A stretch of 33,646 nt of DNA from Rhodothermales bacterium (GTDB taxonomy: Bacteria; Bacteroidota; Rhodothermia; Rhodothermales; JABDKH01). The position numbers were made by a program, and so were the translations under genes. The stretch is from NCBI GenBank assembly GCA_013002165.1, contig JABDKO010000062.1, forward strand, positions 1 to 33,646. Direction: 5' to 3'. Shown one piece after another: positions 16,261 to 24,861 of the stretch (positions are counted from its first letter, which is position 1; every line of letters begins with the position of its first letter). Below the pieces are notes generated by a model. It saw nothing but the letters and a program-made list of their open reading frames with translations. It searched no databases and was not told the DNA's origin.

Positions 16261-17079
16261 TCAGACAACCTGCACAACTGGTCGGCCATCGACGTCGACC
16301 CATGTTCCACAGGGTCCGCCTCCGGGGCTGTCGTCTAGCGTGACCTCACTGCCGTCCATCGCGAGAACAGGGTGGTAGTAGTCCGCGACCTTGACGGCAT
16401 CGGATGAGACGTAGTGTCCAATCAGCGACCGGCGAAACCGATTTGTTGTTGTATTCGGAAAACTTCCGTGGATCATGTGCCCGTGAAAGAACAACACATC
16501 ACCCGGTGACATCTTTACCGGCTCGGGCTTCAGATGCTCGGGGACATGGATTCCAACATCGGTGAAGCTCTTAGTCGTATCGGCTTTTTCAGCGCAGAGC
16601 ACCGGCAGCTTGTGCGAGCCGCGAACTACCTGAAGGCAACCGTTCTGCTCATCCACGACGTCAAGAGCCATCCACGCGGCAATTGCCTCACCAGGATCTA
16701 CACGAATAAAATGCTGATCCTGATGCAATGCCTGACCCCGGGCACCCGCTGGTTTGAAATACAACATTGACTGCACCGCCAGCGGTTCGCTTTCCAGACA
16801 CGATCTGAGCCAGACCTGGATTCGGTCAGAGATCAGCCAATCCATTGCCATAGAATCCCAACGATGCATGTGGATCATCCGGGGATACTTCACGAGAGGG
16901 TCATCACTTTGTGCATCAATACCGGCCATGTCGCCGGGAAACGAACCCGATATACGCAGCGCCATGAAATGGTCTCTGATAGTCGACACTTCTTCCTCAG
17001 AGAACAATGACTTCGCAAGTACAAAACCATCTTCCCGGTATTGCCGTGCGACTTCGGACATATCCGTTTTCAATTCCAT
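16261..17079 (-). CDS. Phytanoyl-CoA dioxygenase (PhyH) family Fe(II)/2-oxoglutarate oxygenase 2
   Basis: The 272-residue product carries the PhyH iron triad ALHQDQHF (H119, D121) and the distal His in HMIHGSFPN (H204), with Arg in FRRSLIGHY as the 2-oxoglutarate anchor. It begins with the family's typical REDGFVLAKSLFSEEEV segment and has GCLQVVRGSH before the second half. A TTG at 17085 is in frame, but the ATG two codons later (17079) is preferred. It lies 26 bp downstream of the sodium:solute symporter on the same strand, so the oxygenase probably acts on the molecule that the symporter imports. It is only distantly similar to the other PhyH in this window. Substrate unknown. Confidence 0.88.
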   Translation of the reverse strand: MELKTDMSEVARQYREDGFVLAKSLFSEEEVSTIRDHFMALRISGSFPGDMAGIDAQSDDPLVKYPRMIHMHRWDSMAMDWLISDRIQVWLRSCLESEPLAVQSMLYFKPAGARGQALHQDQHFIRVDPGEAIAAWMALDVVDEQNGCLQVVRGSHKLPVLCAEKADTTKSFTDVGIHVPEHLKPEPVKMSPGDVLFFHGHMIHGSFPNTTTNRFRRSLIGHYVSSDAVKVADYYHPVLAMDGSEVTLDDSPGGGPCGTWVDVDGRPVVQVV

Positions 17080-17105
17080 ATTCAATACTCTGACCGCAAT
17101 GGTGA

Positions 17106-18956
17106 TTAGTCCTCAGAAAGCACTTCTTCAGCGGGAATAAGTTTCCCCACCCAGCGCACAACGATGAAGCCAAGAACGACCGCGAGTCCACCACCGAGTG
17201 TATTCAGTATCGCGCGCTCGGCTCCGGGTCGCAGTACAAAGAAGATCATCAGCAGTATTCCTATGCCTATCGACAACCAGCCGGCTATCCGGAAGGCAAG
17301 AATACCGCGAAGGTCAATATTTGGATTGACCGCATGTGCGGGGGTTCTAAGGTCGTTTTCGAGCGATTCAATTCTTGTTCGGAAAGCTCCGACACGACTA
17401 TCAAATAGCGATGACAGGAAAAACACAATGGTTGATACGATTACGCCGACCAGGACGTTGATTTCATACCTGGAAAGATCGATGCCGGCAACTATGACAT
17501 TTACGTCGGTAAAGAGGTCGCCAAATGATGAGACGGTTAGGCCCTGGCTGAGGTTGGCGAAGATGTTAGCCACAATCACGCCGCCTACCCCTGCCCCGAG
17601 AGCAGCCATTCCTGACCACCATGGCGTCCGGGTAAAAACGAGTCCGAAGATGACCGGTGTGAACATGGATGGTCCGTACAGGGAAAGCGCCTTCTGATAC
17701 GTGTCAAACGATCCGCCGAACTGATTCATCTGAAGCGCGACGTATATCGAAATGGCGCCCATGATTGCAACGCATGATCGTCCTACGACCAACTGCATGC
17801 GTTCGCTCGGTTCTTCGTGGGTGACAATCTTCGTTACGGGGACGAATACGTCTTTTGTTACCACGGCGGCCATCCAGTTGAACATTGTATCTACGGAGCT
17901 CATCGTCGCAGCAAAAATGGCTGCAACCATGATTCCGGTGAGTCCATGCGGAAGTATCGACAGGGCCAGTGTAACAAATGCGGCTTCAGACGGATCAGCA
18001 AGTTCCGGCCACATTGATGCCAGATCTGGAAACAGCAGGCGCGATGCCATTACGGGAACCACCCAGAGCATGGGGAGCAGAAGGCTGAGGCCCGCACACC
18101 ATGCAGCAATTTTCTTCGTATCGCGTTCGTCTGGTACACTGTAGTATCGTTGTGCGATGTGCCAGTTGACGTTATAGCCCAGAACGATCATTATGCCGTA
18201 CGCCAGCCAGAACATCTGGGGCCGATCGGTGAGGCCCGGATTCCAGTAGCCCTCCGGAGCCTCGCGGGCCAGGGTACTGATTCCTTCGACGAAGCTGCCA
18301 TCACCCAGAATGGTAAAGGCGACCGGAAGCATGATCAGCGAAATGAGAAAGAGAATTACGAATTGCAGCGCGTCTGTGACCATGACGGCCCAAAGCCCGC
18401 CGAGCATCGTGTATATGATCATAACGATGCCAGTCACGATGAGAGTCAGCTGAAATCCGGAAACGGCTTGCCCCGCGATCACGAAGCTCAACGAATTGAA
18501 TCCCAGGGCTGTCGAGACAAAAATGACGAGCGTATAAATCATCGTGCCGAGGACGACAACGTTGGGCACGATCGCGAGGACGGTGTAGAAGTATGTGGTC
18601 CCGGGAGAGAATCTGCGGCTGATGAACTCGAGGGGAGTATCGATACGTGTACGGCGCCAACGCTTGCCGTACACCCAGTACCCTATCATATATGCCGGGA
18701 ACGCCAGCGAAAACAGAATGAAGGCCGCGCCGCCATTTTTGTACGTGAAACCCGCTGCACCGACAAACATGAATGCAGAGAATCCCGAGACGAACAGGGA
18801 TACCATCGACAGGACCCACGGAATGTGACCTCCCCCCTTGAAGTAGTCCGTCGTTTTTTTGTTGAAACGCGACACATACAGGCCAACCGCGAGAACCATG
18901 ACCATGTACAGCGCAACTACGACGTAGTCAAACGAATTCAGATGATTGACATTCAC
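17106..18956 (-). CDS. Sodium:solute symporter (SSS family), probably sugar or uronate importer
   Basis: The 616-residue product is a polytopic membrane protein with about 14-15 hydrophobic helices. It opens with the SSS pattern DYVVVALYMVMVLAVGLYVS, KKTTDYFKGGGHIPWVLSMV and FVSGFSAFMFVGAAG, and contains IIYTMLGGLWAVMVTDALQF and FAATMSSVDTMFNWMAAVVTKD, matching the sodium-site helix region. A cytoplasmic stretch at about residues 525-555 precedes the last two helices. A GTG at 18956 is the only reasonable start, since the next Met lies inside helix 1. The gene heads an operon with PhyH 2 and diverges from the Tat-exported heparinase-family lyase, sharing a 129-bp regulatory region. This links it to uptake of lyase products, but specificity cannot be read from the sequence. 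Confidence 0.92.
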   Translation of the reverse strand: MNVNHLNSFDYVVVALYMVMVLAVGLYVSRFNKKTTDYFKGGGHIPWVLSMVSLFVSGFSAFMFVGAAGFTYKNGGAAFILFSLAFPAYMIGYWVYGKRWRRTRIDTPLEFISRRFSPGTTYFYTVLAIVPNVVVLGTMIYTLVIFVSTALGFNSLSFVIAGQAVSGFQLTLIVTGIVMIIYTMLGGLWAVMVTDALQFVILFLISLIMLPVAFTILGDGSFVEGISTLAREAPEGYWNPGLTDRPQMFWLAYGIMIVLGYNVNWHIAQRYYSVPDERDTKKIAAWCAGLSLLLPMLWVVPVMASRLLFPDLASMWPELADPSEAAFVTLALSILPHGLTGIMVAAIFAATMSSVDTMFNWMAAVVTKDVFVPVTKIVTHEEPSERMQLVVGRSCVAIMGAISIYVALQMNQFGGSFDTYQKALSLYGPSMFTPVIFGLVFTRTPWWSGMAALGAGVGGVIVANIFANLSQGLTVSSFGDLFTDVNVIVAGIDLSRYEINVLVGVIVSTIVFFLSSLFDSRVGAFRTRIESLENDLRTPAHAVNPNIDLRGILAFRIAGWLSIGIGILLMIFFVLRPGAERAILNTLGGGLAVVLGFIVVRWVGKLIPAEEVLSED

Positions 18957-19030
18957 TCGCTGTTCCTTCTGAGCCGCATTTGCGTTATCTACTATCGCGC
19001 ATTACAATGATCTTAAACTGCGCGACGCCT

Positions 19031-19046
19031 GTTCCAGAATTGGAAC
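19031..19046. promoter_or_regulatory. Inverted repeat GTTCCA-GAAT-TGGAAC, candidate operator
   Basis: A perfect 6+4+6 inverted repeat sits in the middle of the 129-bp divergent region between the symporter (start 18956) and the heparinase-family lyase (start 19086). A related arrangement with the same TTCCA/TGGAA core lies upstream of the sugar-binding protein (24762-24784). Alternatively, the GGAAC of the right arm (19042-19046) could be an ECF-type -35 element. Confidence 0.45.
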
Positions 19047-19085
19047 GTTGTCTCACTTGTCTTTGCCATAATAGCACAACTATCC

Positions 19086-21158
19086 GTGAACAAAAAACAA
19101 TCAGATCTTTCGCGCCGGCGCTTCATCGGATCGCTGTCTGCGCTTCCCGTTGTTTCATTTCTGAAACCAGTCGAATCGCTGTTTACCGGTGAGCTGAGTG
19201 GAATTGATTCCTTTGACAATTCGGGTCCATTAACCTATCGGCTTTTTGTCGATGACAATCAGTTGTCTGACCTCCGTAACAGGTTTGCCAACCTTGATAT
19301 CTTTGCAGACCTGCGCGAAGAACTTGACTCGTTTGATCGGGTTGCGGAGCGAGCCTTTCTTAAAAATGATGTCCAGTACAACGATCATCTGATCGATCTT
19401 AACAGGATTGGTCACGCAGCCCCGAAAATGGCATTCCTGTATTTGATGACGGACGATGTCGATGCTGCACGGCTTGCCGTTGAGTCAATCGAAACCATAA
19501 TGCGCTTCCCGACATGGGATTATTTCCTCGAAGATGGTTCGCAAGTCATTGGCCTGCAGCGAGCGCCAAGTTCGGTTGTCGCGGTTGCACTCTGTTCGGA
19601 TTGGCTCGGTGATTTTGTCGACGGTGAGACGCGCAAACGATGGATCGAAACGATGGGAGAGAAAGGTTGTGAGGCTTGTTTCTTGTCCACGTACGGAATG
19701 AGATATCCGAAAAGGGTCAAGGGATGGACGATGGACCTGACAAGCGGATACTTTGATCATCGCCCGGATCAACTTTTTGATCTTTCGAACTGGCCGTACA
19801 TCCTTGACAAGACGAATCTGAAAGCAGTACCTGCATCGGCACTCGCAATCGGTGCTGCCGCATATGAGGCCGAGATGGGTCGGTCCGAAAAAACGGACCG
19901 GTGGCTGGAGCAGTCGGCATTCAGCATCAAGTCGTTCGGAAAAATCTACGCAGAAGACGGATCGTACAACGAGAACCTTTCCTACGCCAACTACACATCC
20001 GAACACCTGGCTCAGGGGATGGAAATCTTGACACGGTTCCGACAGCTCGATCTGACCGACGAGATTAACTGGACCGGATTTGTCGATTTCATGTACGGCA
20101 TGTCCTTGCCGACAACTGATGATCCATATGGCATTGCCAACTTCGGCGACGCCGGCAATGGTATGATGTCCTCCGTGCCATTCTGGATAGCAAACAATTT
20201 CAAGGACCCGCGCTCCATGTGGTTTGCACACAACATGTCGAGAGCTCACAACATCTGGTCCGTCCTGTGGCACAACGAGGAGAGCGGACTTCCTCCCAAC
20301 GACGGACCATCCCTGTATCGCTCAAAACTGGATTGGATAACGGCGCGTACAGGATATGAACCGGACGATCTTGTGGTTGCGATGCGCAGTGGACCTCCCG
20401 CAAATCACGAGCATGCAGACCGAAACAGCATCATCGTAAAATGCTATGGAGACGTCCTCGTCGCTGATCCGTATCGGCCACCATATGCCAACACTGATCC
20501 GTCGTGGCGACTACGCCTCACCGAGGGCCACAGTGCGTTGCTTGTCGATGGAACCGGCCACCAGTATCACGACGGTAAAGAGGGCACCAACCCTTCCGAC
20601 GCTCACGCACGAATTGTTCGCACCGTGCAATACGGCGATGTGATTTCCTGGTCCAGTGATGCTACTCAGGCGTACGCTCTGGTAACTCCGGACATTGACA
20701 GCGTAGTCAGGACCGTAATTATTGTGGCACCAACGAACACCGTTGTAATCATAGATAAGGTGAAAAAGAAGTCGACCGCATCCTTCGTAACTGCTCGTTA
20801 CTATGCGAAGAATAATGACGGGAACGGCAGCGTCCAGAGCATCCAAACCGGATTCTCACTGATTCGGCCAACCGCAAGCGTGGATGGTATTGCATTGTGT
20901 GACGGTGGTGTAGACTTTGAGTCGGGAGTGCTCGACATCGCTGAGGACAGGGCGTTGCAGCATCCGTTTGTCGATGTCCGTTCATCATCGCAGTCACGCA
21001 ATCATCTGCTCGTGACGGTGCTCCAGCCTCGATCATCAGATAGACCGGGCGCGGAGGTCTCGGTGTCATCGGCCGATGGAATTGCGACCGTTCGACTGGC
21101 TGATCGATACCTGCGTATCTACGACTCGGGACCAATACCTGAGTTCGAGTTGTCATGA
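19086..21158 (+). CDS. Tat-exported heparinase II/III-family polysaccharide lyase-like protein (paralogue 2)
   Basis: The 690-residue product starts at GTG with a strong twin-arginine signal (SRRRFIGSLSALPVVSFL, residues 9-26) and no lipobox, unlike its paralogue at 1893-3905. The toroid domain (about 60-410) contains FPTWDYFLEDGS and DGSYNENLSYANYT with Tyr300 at the catalytic position. The beta-sandwich carries PPANHEHADRNSI (H441, H443, D445), followed by LRLTEGHSALLVDGTGHQYH and SDATQAY, blocks shared closely with paralogue 1. Predicted function is folded export and eliminative cleavage of a uronic-acid polymer outside the cytoplasm. It leads the eight-gene plus-strand run, and its stop overlaps the next start as ATGA. 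The substrate and the division of labour with paralogue 1 are unknown. Confidence 0.9.
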   Translation: MNKKQSDLSRRRFIGSLSALPVVSFLKPVESLFTGELSGIDSFDNSGPLTYRLFVDDNQLSDLRNRFANLDIFADLREELDSFDRVAERAFLKNDVQYNDHLIDLNRIGHAAPKMAFLYLMTDDVDAARLAVESIETIMRFPTWDYFLEDGSQVIGLQRAPSSVVAVALCSDWLGDFVDGETRKRWIETMGEKGCEACFLSTYGMRYPKRVKGWTMDLTSGYFDHRPDQLFDLSNWPYILDKTNLKAVPASALAIGAAAYEAEMGRSEKTDRWLEQSAFSIKSFGKIYAEDGSYNENLSYANYTSEHLAQGMEILTRFRQLDLTDEINWTGFVDFMYGMSLPTTDDPYGIANFGDAGNGMMSSVPFWIANNFKDPRSMWFAHNMSRAHNIWSVLWHNEESGLPPNDGPSLYRSKLDWITARTGYEPDDLVVAMRSGPPANHEHADRNSIIVKCYGDVLVADPYRPPYANTDPSWRLRLTEGHSALLVDGTGHQYHDGKEGTNPSDAHARIVRTVQYGDVISWSSDATQAYALVTPDIDSVVRTVIIVAPTNTVVIIDKVKKKSTASFVTARYYAKNNDGNGSVQSIQTGFSLIRPTASVDGIALCDGGVDFESGVLDIAEDRALQHPFVDVRSSSQSRNHLLVTVLQPRSSDRPGAEVSVSSADGIATVRLADRYLRIYDSGPIPEFELS

Positions 21159-22186
21159 TTGTTACCAAAGCTGTCGTCTTTACAGGACCAAATCAGGTTG
21201 AGTATCGTGATGTGTCATGTCCGGATCCCGGGCCTGACGATGTTGTTGTCCGCACGACACACTCGTGGATAAGTAATGGAACTGAAGGGTCTTATCTTCG
21301 CGGAGAACGATCGGATGGCGATACGCCGTTTGCTGAGGGCGACCCGCTACCCTTCCCTGTTATTGCAGGTTATCAGAAGATTGGAATAGTGGACTCCATC
21401 GGTGCCAATGTTGATCATGTAAAACCCGGTCAGCAGGTATTTTGCACAATCGGGCGCGTCGATGGAATGCACCACTGGTATGCTGGACAAGTGGCGGTCT
21501 CAGTCACACCTAAAAAAGATGTCTGGCCGATCCCATCCGGAGTTGACCCACTGGCGTTTGCAGGGCTTGTTCTGATTCAGGTAGGATACAACAGCGGCAT
21601 GCGGTCTCCGGTAGAACCGGGAGAATTAGCGGTTGTCGTTGGAGATGGGCTGGTAGGGCACTGGACTGCGCAAACCCTGGCAAATCGTGGAGCTCGAGTG
21701 GTGCTCGTCGGCCGCCACAACGACAGGCTGGCAAAAGTAGCACGGAAGAGCGAAATAATGACAATAAACAGCCGCGATAACGACTGGGTGGGAACGATTA
21801 GAGATCAATACGGCGAGACCATCGCGGTCGGTGTCGACACGGTTGGTTCAGTCGAAATACTGAATGATCTCATGTCGATTTCCAAGCGTTTTGGTCATCT
21901 GGTCTCCGCCGGATTCTACGGGTCTGAAGATGCACTGCATCTCCAACCTCCTCGATACCGTGAGTTGAGCATCGACCTGGTGTCAGGCTGGACTTATGAA
22001 CGCATGGGTGCAGCCCTTGAAGAGGTCGCCAGCGGACGAATCACATCTCTCGAACTCATTACTCACCGCTTTCCGGCGAACATGGCAGCTGACGCCTGGG
22101 CCCTTATAGAGTCAAAAAGTGAACCTGTTCTGGGAGTTATTCTTGACTGGAGCCACGGCGATGCACATGCCCGGGTTACTAATTGA
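21155..22186 (+). CDS. MDR-superfamily oxidoreductase lacking canonical zinc ligands (BchC-like pattern)
   Basis: The 343-residue product has a GroES-like N-terminal domain and a Rossmann domain with VVGDGLVGHWTAQ (about 161-173). The usual catalytic-zinc Cys is replaced in WISNGTEGSYLRG (residues 38-50) and the GHE motif by AGYQ (71-74), so a catalytic zinc is unlikely. The GTE plus PGYE-like pattern recalls zinc-free relatives such as BchC, though that function is not implied here. It is translationally coupled to the lyase by an ATGA overlap, and another MDR gene follows 24 bp later. Likely a cytoplasmic NAD(P)-dependent step on a sugar or uronate-derived compound. Superfamily certain, substrate unknown. 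Confidence 0.85.
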   Translation: MIVTKAVVFTGPNQVEYRDVSCPDPGPDDVVVRTTHSWISNGTEGSYLRGERSDGDTPFAEGDPLPFPVIAGYQKIGIVDSIGANVDHVKPGQQVFCTIGRVDGMHHWYAGQVAVSVTPKKDVWPIPSGVDPLAFAGLVLIQVGYNSGMRSPVEPGELAVVVGDGLVGHWTAQTLANRGARVVLVGRHNDRLAKVARKSEIMTINSRDNDWVGTIRDQYGETIAVGVDTVGSVEILNDLMSISKRFGHLVSAGFYGSEDALHLQPPRYRELSIDLVSGWTYERMGAALEEVASGRITSLELITHRFPANMAADAWALIESKSEPVLGVILDWSHGDAHARVTN

Positions 22187-22210
22187 ACTGCGAATCAACC
22201 GTAAGAAACA

Positions 22211-23185
22211 GTGTTGACCGGGACAAACAAAATTCTTGTAGTTACTGAGCCGGGTAGTGCCGCCTGGTCCCAGGCGCCAATGCCCGAGCCTCGAGAAGAA
22301 GAGGTGATGATTAGAGTCGAGGCCATCTCAACGTGTCCCCACTGGGACATTCGAATATTCAGTGGCATCCCGATGTTTGAGTCGAGACCTCTTACATATC
22401 CGTATATACCCGGTGAGCCGGGGCACGAAGCGTGCGGTATAGTAGAGGCTACCGGTTCAAAAGTCACGGAATTCAGAGTTGGAGACCGCGTTGTGATGTG
22501 GCGCGACCCTGGAGGTCGCCGCCAGGGGTGTTATGCGCGTTACGTTGCCGTTGATCAGGATCATTTGCTTAAGCCTGTCGGAACAATGCCTCCTGAAAAG
22601 CTGGCTCCACTCGAACTTGCAATGTGTGTTCAGGTATCGTTTGATCAGCTTGAAACGATTGATGCAGTGAAAAACAAACATGTTCTTGTTGGTGGTCTTG
22701 GCCCTGCCGGACTAATCGCCGTGCAGATGGCCCGGGCCTACGGTGCACGCAAAGTCACCGGCACAGACCTTGAACCAGCGAGGCGCCAGCTCGGATTGGC
22801 CGCAGGCGCAGATTCGGCAATCCATCCCGATGAACTGCCAGAACTTGCCGATTCCGAATACGAGACGGGGCTGGATACCACCGGTCTTGCAGTTGCGATT
22901 AACCAGATGATTGGATGCACCCGGAATGCGGTTGCTGTATTCGGGGTTATGCGTGAACGAATCGGGTTCGGCCCTGAACATTGGTGGGGCGGATTCACCT
23001 TGATGGGATACGGTGAGCACAACAAGAGTGCTGCAAAACGAGCACTCGAGTTAGTAGAGAAAGACCGTATAGATCTTTCGCTACTCATATCGAAAGAACT
23101 TCCACTGTCGGCTTACGCAGAAGGAGTTTCTCTACTGAAACAGAAAAAAGCTATCAAGATTCTGTTTAATCCTTGGATCGAATAG
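22211..23185 (+). CDS. Zinc-binding dehydrogenase-like MDR oxidoreductase
   Basis: The 324-residue product is a second MDR enzyme, from a GTG at 22211. Candidate catalytic zinc ligands are present: C42 and D46 in STCPHWDIR and H72-E73 in GEPGHEACG, with C139 as a possible third protein ligand. The four-cysteine structural zinc loop of classic alcohol dehydrogenases is absent. The cofactor domain has HVLVGGLGPAGLIAVQMARAYG (GLGPAG at 162-167) with TD at the end of strand 2, suggesting NAD rather than NADP. It differs clearly from the upstream MDR gene, so this is not a recent duplication. The pair could perform an oxidation-reduction sequence on a sugar, as in 3-keto-sugar or uronate pathways (inference). 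Confidence 0.85.
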   Translation: MLTGTNKILVVTEPGSAAWSQAPMPEPREEEVMIRVEAISTCPHWDIRIFSGIPMFESRPLTYPYIPGEPGHEACGIVEATGSKVTEFRVGDRVVMWRDPGGRRQGCYARYVAVDQDHLLKPVGTMPPEKLAPLELAMCVQVSFDQLETIDAVKNKHVLVGGLGPAGLIAVQMARAYGARKVTGTDLEPARRQLGLAAGADSAIHPDELPELADSEYETGLDTTGLAVAINQMIGCTRNAVAVFGVMRERIGFGPEHWWGGFTLMGYGEHNKSAAKRALELVEKDRIDLSLLISKELPLSAYAEGVSLLKQKKAIKILFNPWIE

Positions 23186-23277
23186 GCGATGACGGCAGTT
23201 TCGACAAAGCCTGCATTTCCATTCTCATCTATTCCTTAACCGGCAGTGAGTGATCGCCGTTAACAGCAATCTTTTCA

Positions 23278-24726
23278 ATGACCCCCGACCCTGAACCTGC
23301 AGGACATCGCGTTGCTGACGTAGACACAGTCCGTTCGGCAATGCGGTACAGCACCCTGGAGGGACTGTTTGCTTCGCAATACGTATCGACAACGACGACT
23401 TCGATGCTTGTCGGATTCCTTCTGGCGCTCGGAGCATCGGTGACGCAAGTGGGTATTGCCGCCGCCCTCCCGCTGCTCGGCGGTCTTTTCCAACCACTGG
23501 GTGCCGAGCTGCTGCGTAGACGAAAGGGCTGGCGAAAAGGCCAGTGCGTCGGCGGTGTGATAATTGACGATGTGTTGTGGCTCGTCTCAATAGTATCTGT
23601 TGTATTCCTGCCCGCGCCAACCGCAGTTATCGCCGTACTCTGCATTCTTGCATTGCAACAGATTCCGGTTCACTCTTCGCTACTCGCATGGCAGAGCTGG
23701 ATAAGCGACCTGATACCGCCACGTGTTCGTGGCAGATACTTCGGCCGACGAAACTTTGTCGTCAATACGTTCGGAGCCGTCATGGCAATTTTTGCTGGCC
23801 AGTTTGTCGAACACATCGGGGATAATGCAGTCTGGAGTTTTTTAGTGGTGATTATGATCGGGATGACAGCGCGGGGAATTAGCGCGTACTTCCTGAACAA
23901 ACAGCCTGAACCCTTCCCTGCAGTTGAAACCCCGAGCCACCCGGTCGGGCGTTTCAAGGATCCGTTCCGGCACGGGCCGTTCAGAAAATATTTGAGGTTT
24001 ATTTCGCGATGGGAGTTTTCGTCACAGATAGTAGCGCCATTCTTCATCGTGTACATGCTGCAAGATCTGGATCTGGGGCTCGGGTTTGTGACGTTGGTCG
24101 CTGCCCTTGCTACCGTGGCAAATCTGATCAGCCAACAGTTCTGGGGTGAGCTGGCCGATCGCTTCGGCAATCGACAGGTCCTGAAAACGACCTGCGCAGT
24201 TCTCGTCATTGAACCGCTGGTCTGGCTCTTCACAGGCTCGACAGGGATGGGACTCTACCTCGTTGTGGCAATACATCTTCTTAACGGATTTGCAAGCGGT
24301 GGTTTCTTGCTTGCCAATGCAAACCTGATGATGGGCCTCGCACCAAGGACCGGTCAATCTTCCTATTTTGCGGTCCAGGCATCGCTCAAGGGTGTGTCGG
24401 CAGCGGCAGGACCAGTCGTCGGCGGTGTGCTTCTCGACAGAATCCTCGGACCCATTATTCCAACCGGTGATTTGCTATCCTCATTCGGAATACTGTTTGT
24501 GCTGGGATTCATACTTCGATCAGTAGGGCTGTTTGCGCTACGTCGGATTCCCGAACAAACGCTGGTACCGGACCTGCATATTTCAGTCCTGATATCTGAA
24601 TTTGCACGATCATTCAGCAGCACGCAGGGATTCGGGCTACTATTGCAGAGTTTCACCATTGAACCACACCTTGACAATGAAACCATCGAGGATGCTCTTG
24701 AGGATATGGCTCGGAACCAGCACTAA
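23278..24726 (+). CDS. Major facilitator superfamily transporter
   Basis: The 482-residue product has about twelve hydrophobic helices in two halves. The signature loop after helix 4 reads DLIPPRVRGRYFGRRNF, typical of an MFS group found beside glycan-degradation genes. The loop between helices 8 and 9 has the motif-A-like GELADRFGNRQV. A cytosolic stretch at about 215-240 separates the halves. The N-terminus (about 20 residues) is polar and the C-terminus acidic. It lies 92 bp after the second MDR gene and before the sugar-binding protein. It probably imports or exports a mono- or disaccharide; direction and substrate cannot be inferred. The 135 bp that follow hold the TTCCAGT/ACTGGAA inverted repeat. 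Confidence 0.88.
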   Translation: MTPDPEPAGHRVADVDTVRSAMRYSTLEGLFASQYVSTTTTSMLVGFLLALGASVTQVGIAAALPLLGGLFQPLGAELLRRRKGWRKGQCVGGVIIDDVLWLVSIVSVVFLPAPTAVIAVLCILALQQIPVHSSLLAWQSWISDLIPPRVRGRYFGRRNFVVNTFGAVMAIFAGQFVEHIGDNAVWSFLVVIMIGMTARGISAYFLNKQPEPFPAVETPSHPVGRFKDPFRHGPFRKYLRFISRWEFSSQIVAPFFIVYMLQDLDLGLGFVTLVAALATVANLISQQFWGELADRFGNRQVLKTTCAVLVIEPLVWLFTGSTGMGLYLVVAIHLLNGFASGGFLLANANLMMGLAPRTGQSSYFAVQASLKGVSAAAGPVVGGVLLDRILGPIIPTGDLLSSFGILFVLGFILRSVGLFALRRIPEQTLVPDLHISVLISEFARSFSSTQGFGLLLQSFTIEPHLDNETIEDALEDMARNQH

Positions 24727-24761
24727 CTATTACTCTTGAATCTCATTGAGTCATCTAACCC

Positions 24762-24784
24762 TTCCAGTCTCGATCAAACTGGAA
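24762..24784. promoter_or_regulatory. Inverted repeat TTCCAGT-N9-ACTGGAA upstream of the binding-protein gene
   Basis: Perfect 7-bp arms with a 9-bp spacer lie between the MFS gene and the sugar-binding lipoprotein gene. No T-run follows on either strand, so an intrinsic terminator is not supported. The TTCCA/TGGAA core matches the candidate operator at 19031-19046 with a spacer about one helical turn longer. Confidence 0.35.
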
Positions 24785-24861
24785 CCAACCCGGATAGATA
24801 ACCTTTGCACAGAGAACGCCAGCTGCAATCAGAGAGATACTACGGAACTGAAAGGACTACA

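Noticed and set aside
18150-19010. 286-codon plus-strand ORF antisense to the sodium:solute symporter
   Set aside because: Composition is highly charged and His/Arg/Asp rich, the usual mirror of a hydrophobic membrane protein; no motif or ribosome site.
19485-20273. 262-codon minus-strand ORF inside the Tat-exported lyase gene
   Set aside because: Shadow of the conserved toroid domain on the other strand, with no recognisable features.
24762-24784. Reading the TTCCAGT/ACTGGAA hairpin as an intrinsic terminator of the MFS gene
   Set aside because: The stem is only 7 bp with a 9-base loop and no T-run follows on either strand; an operator reading is at least as good.
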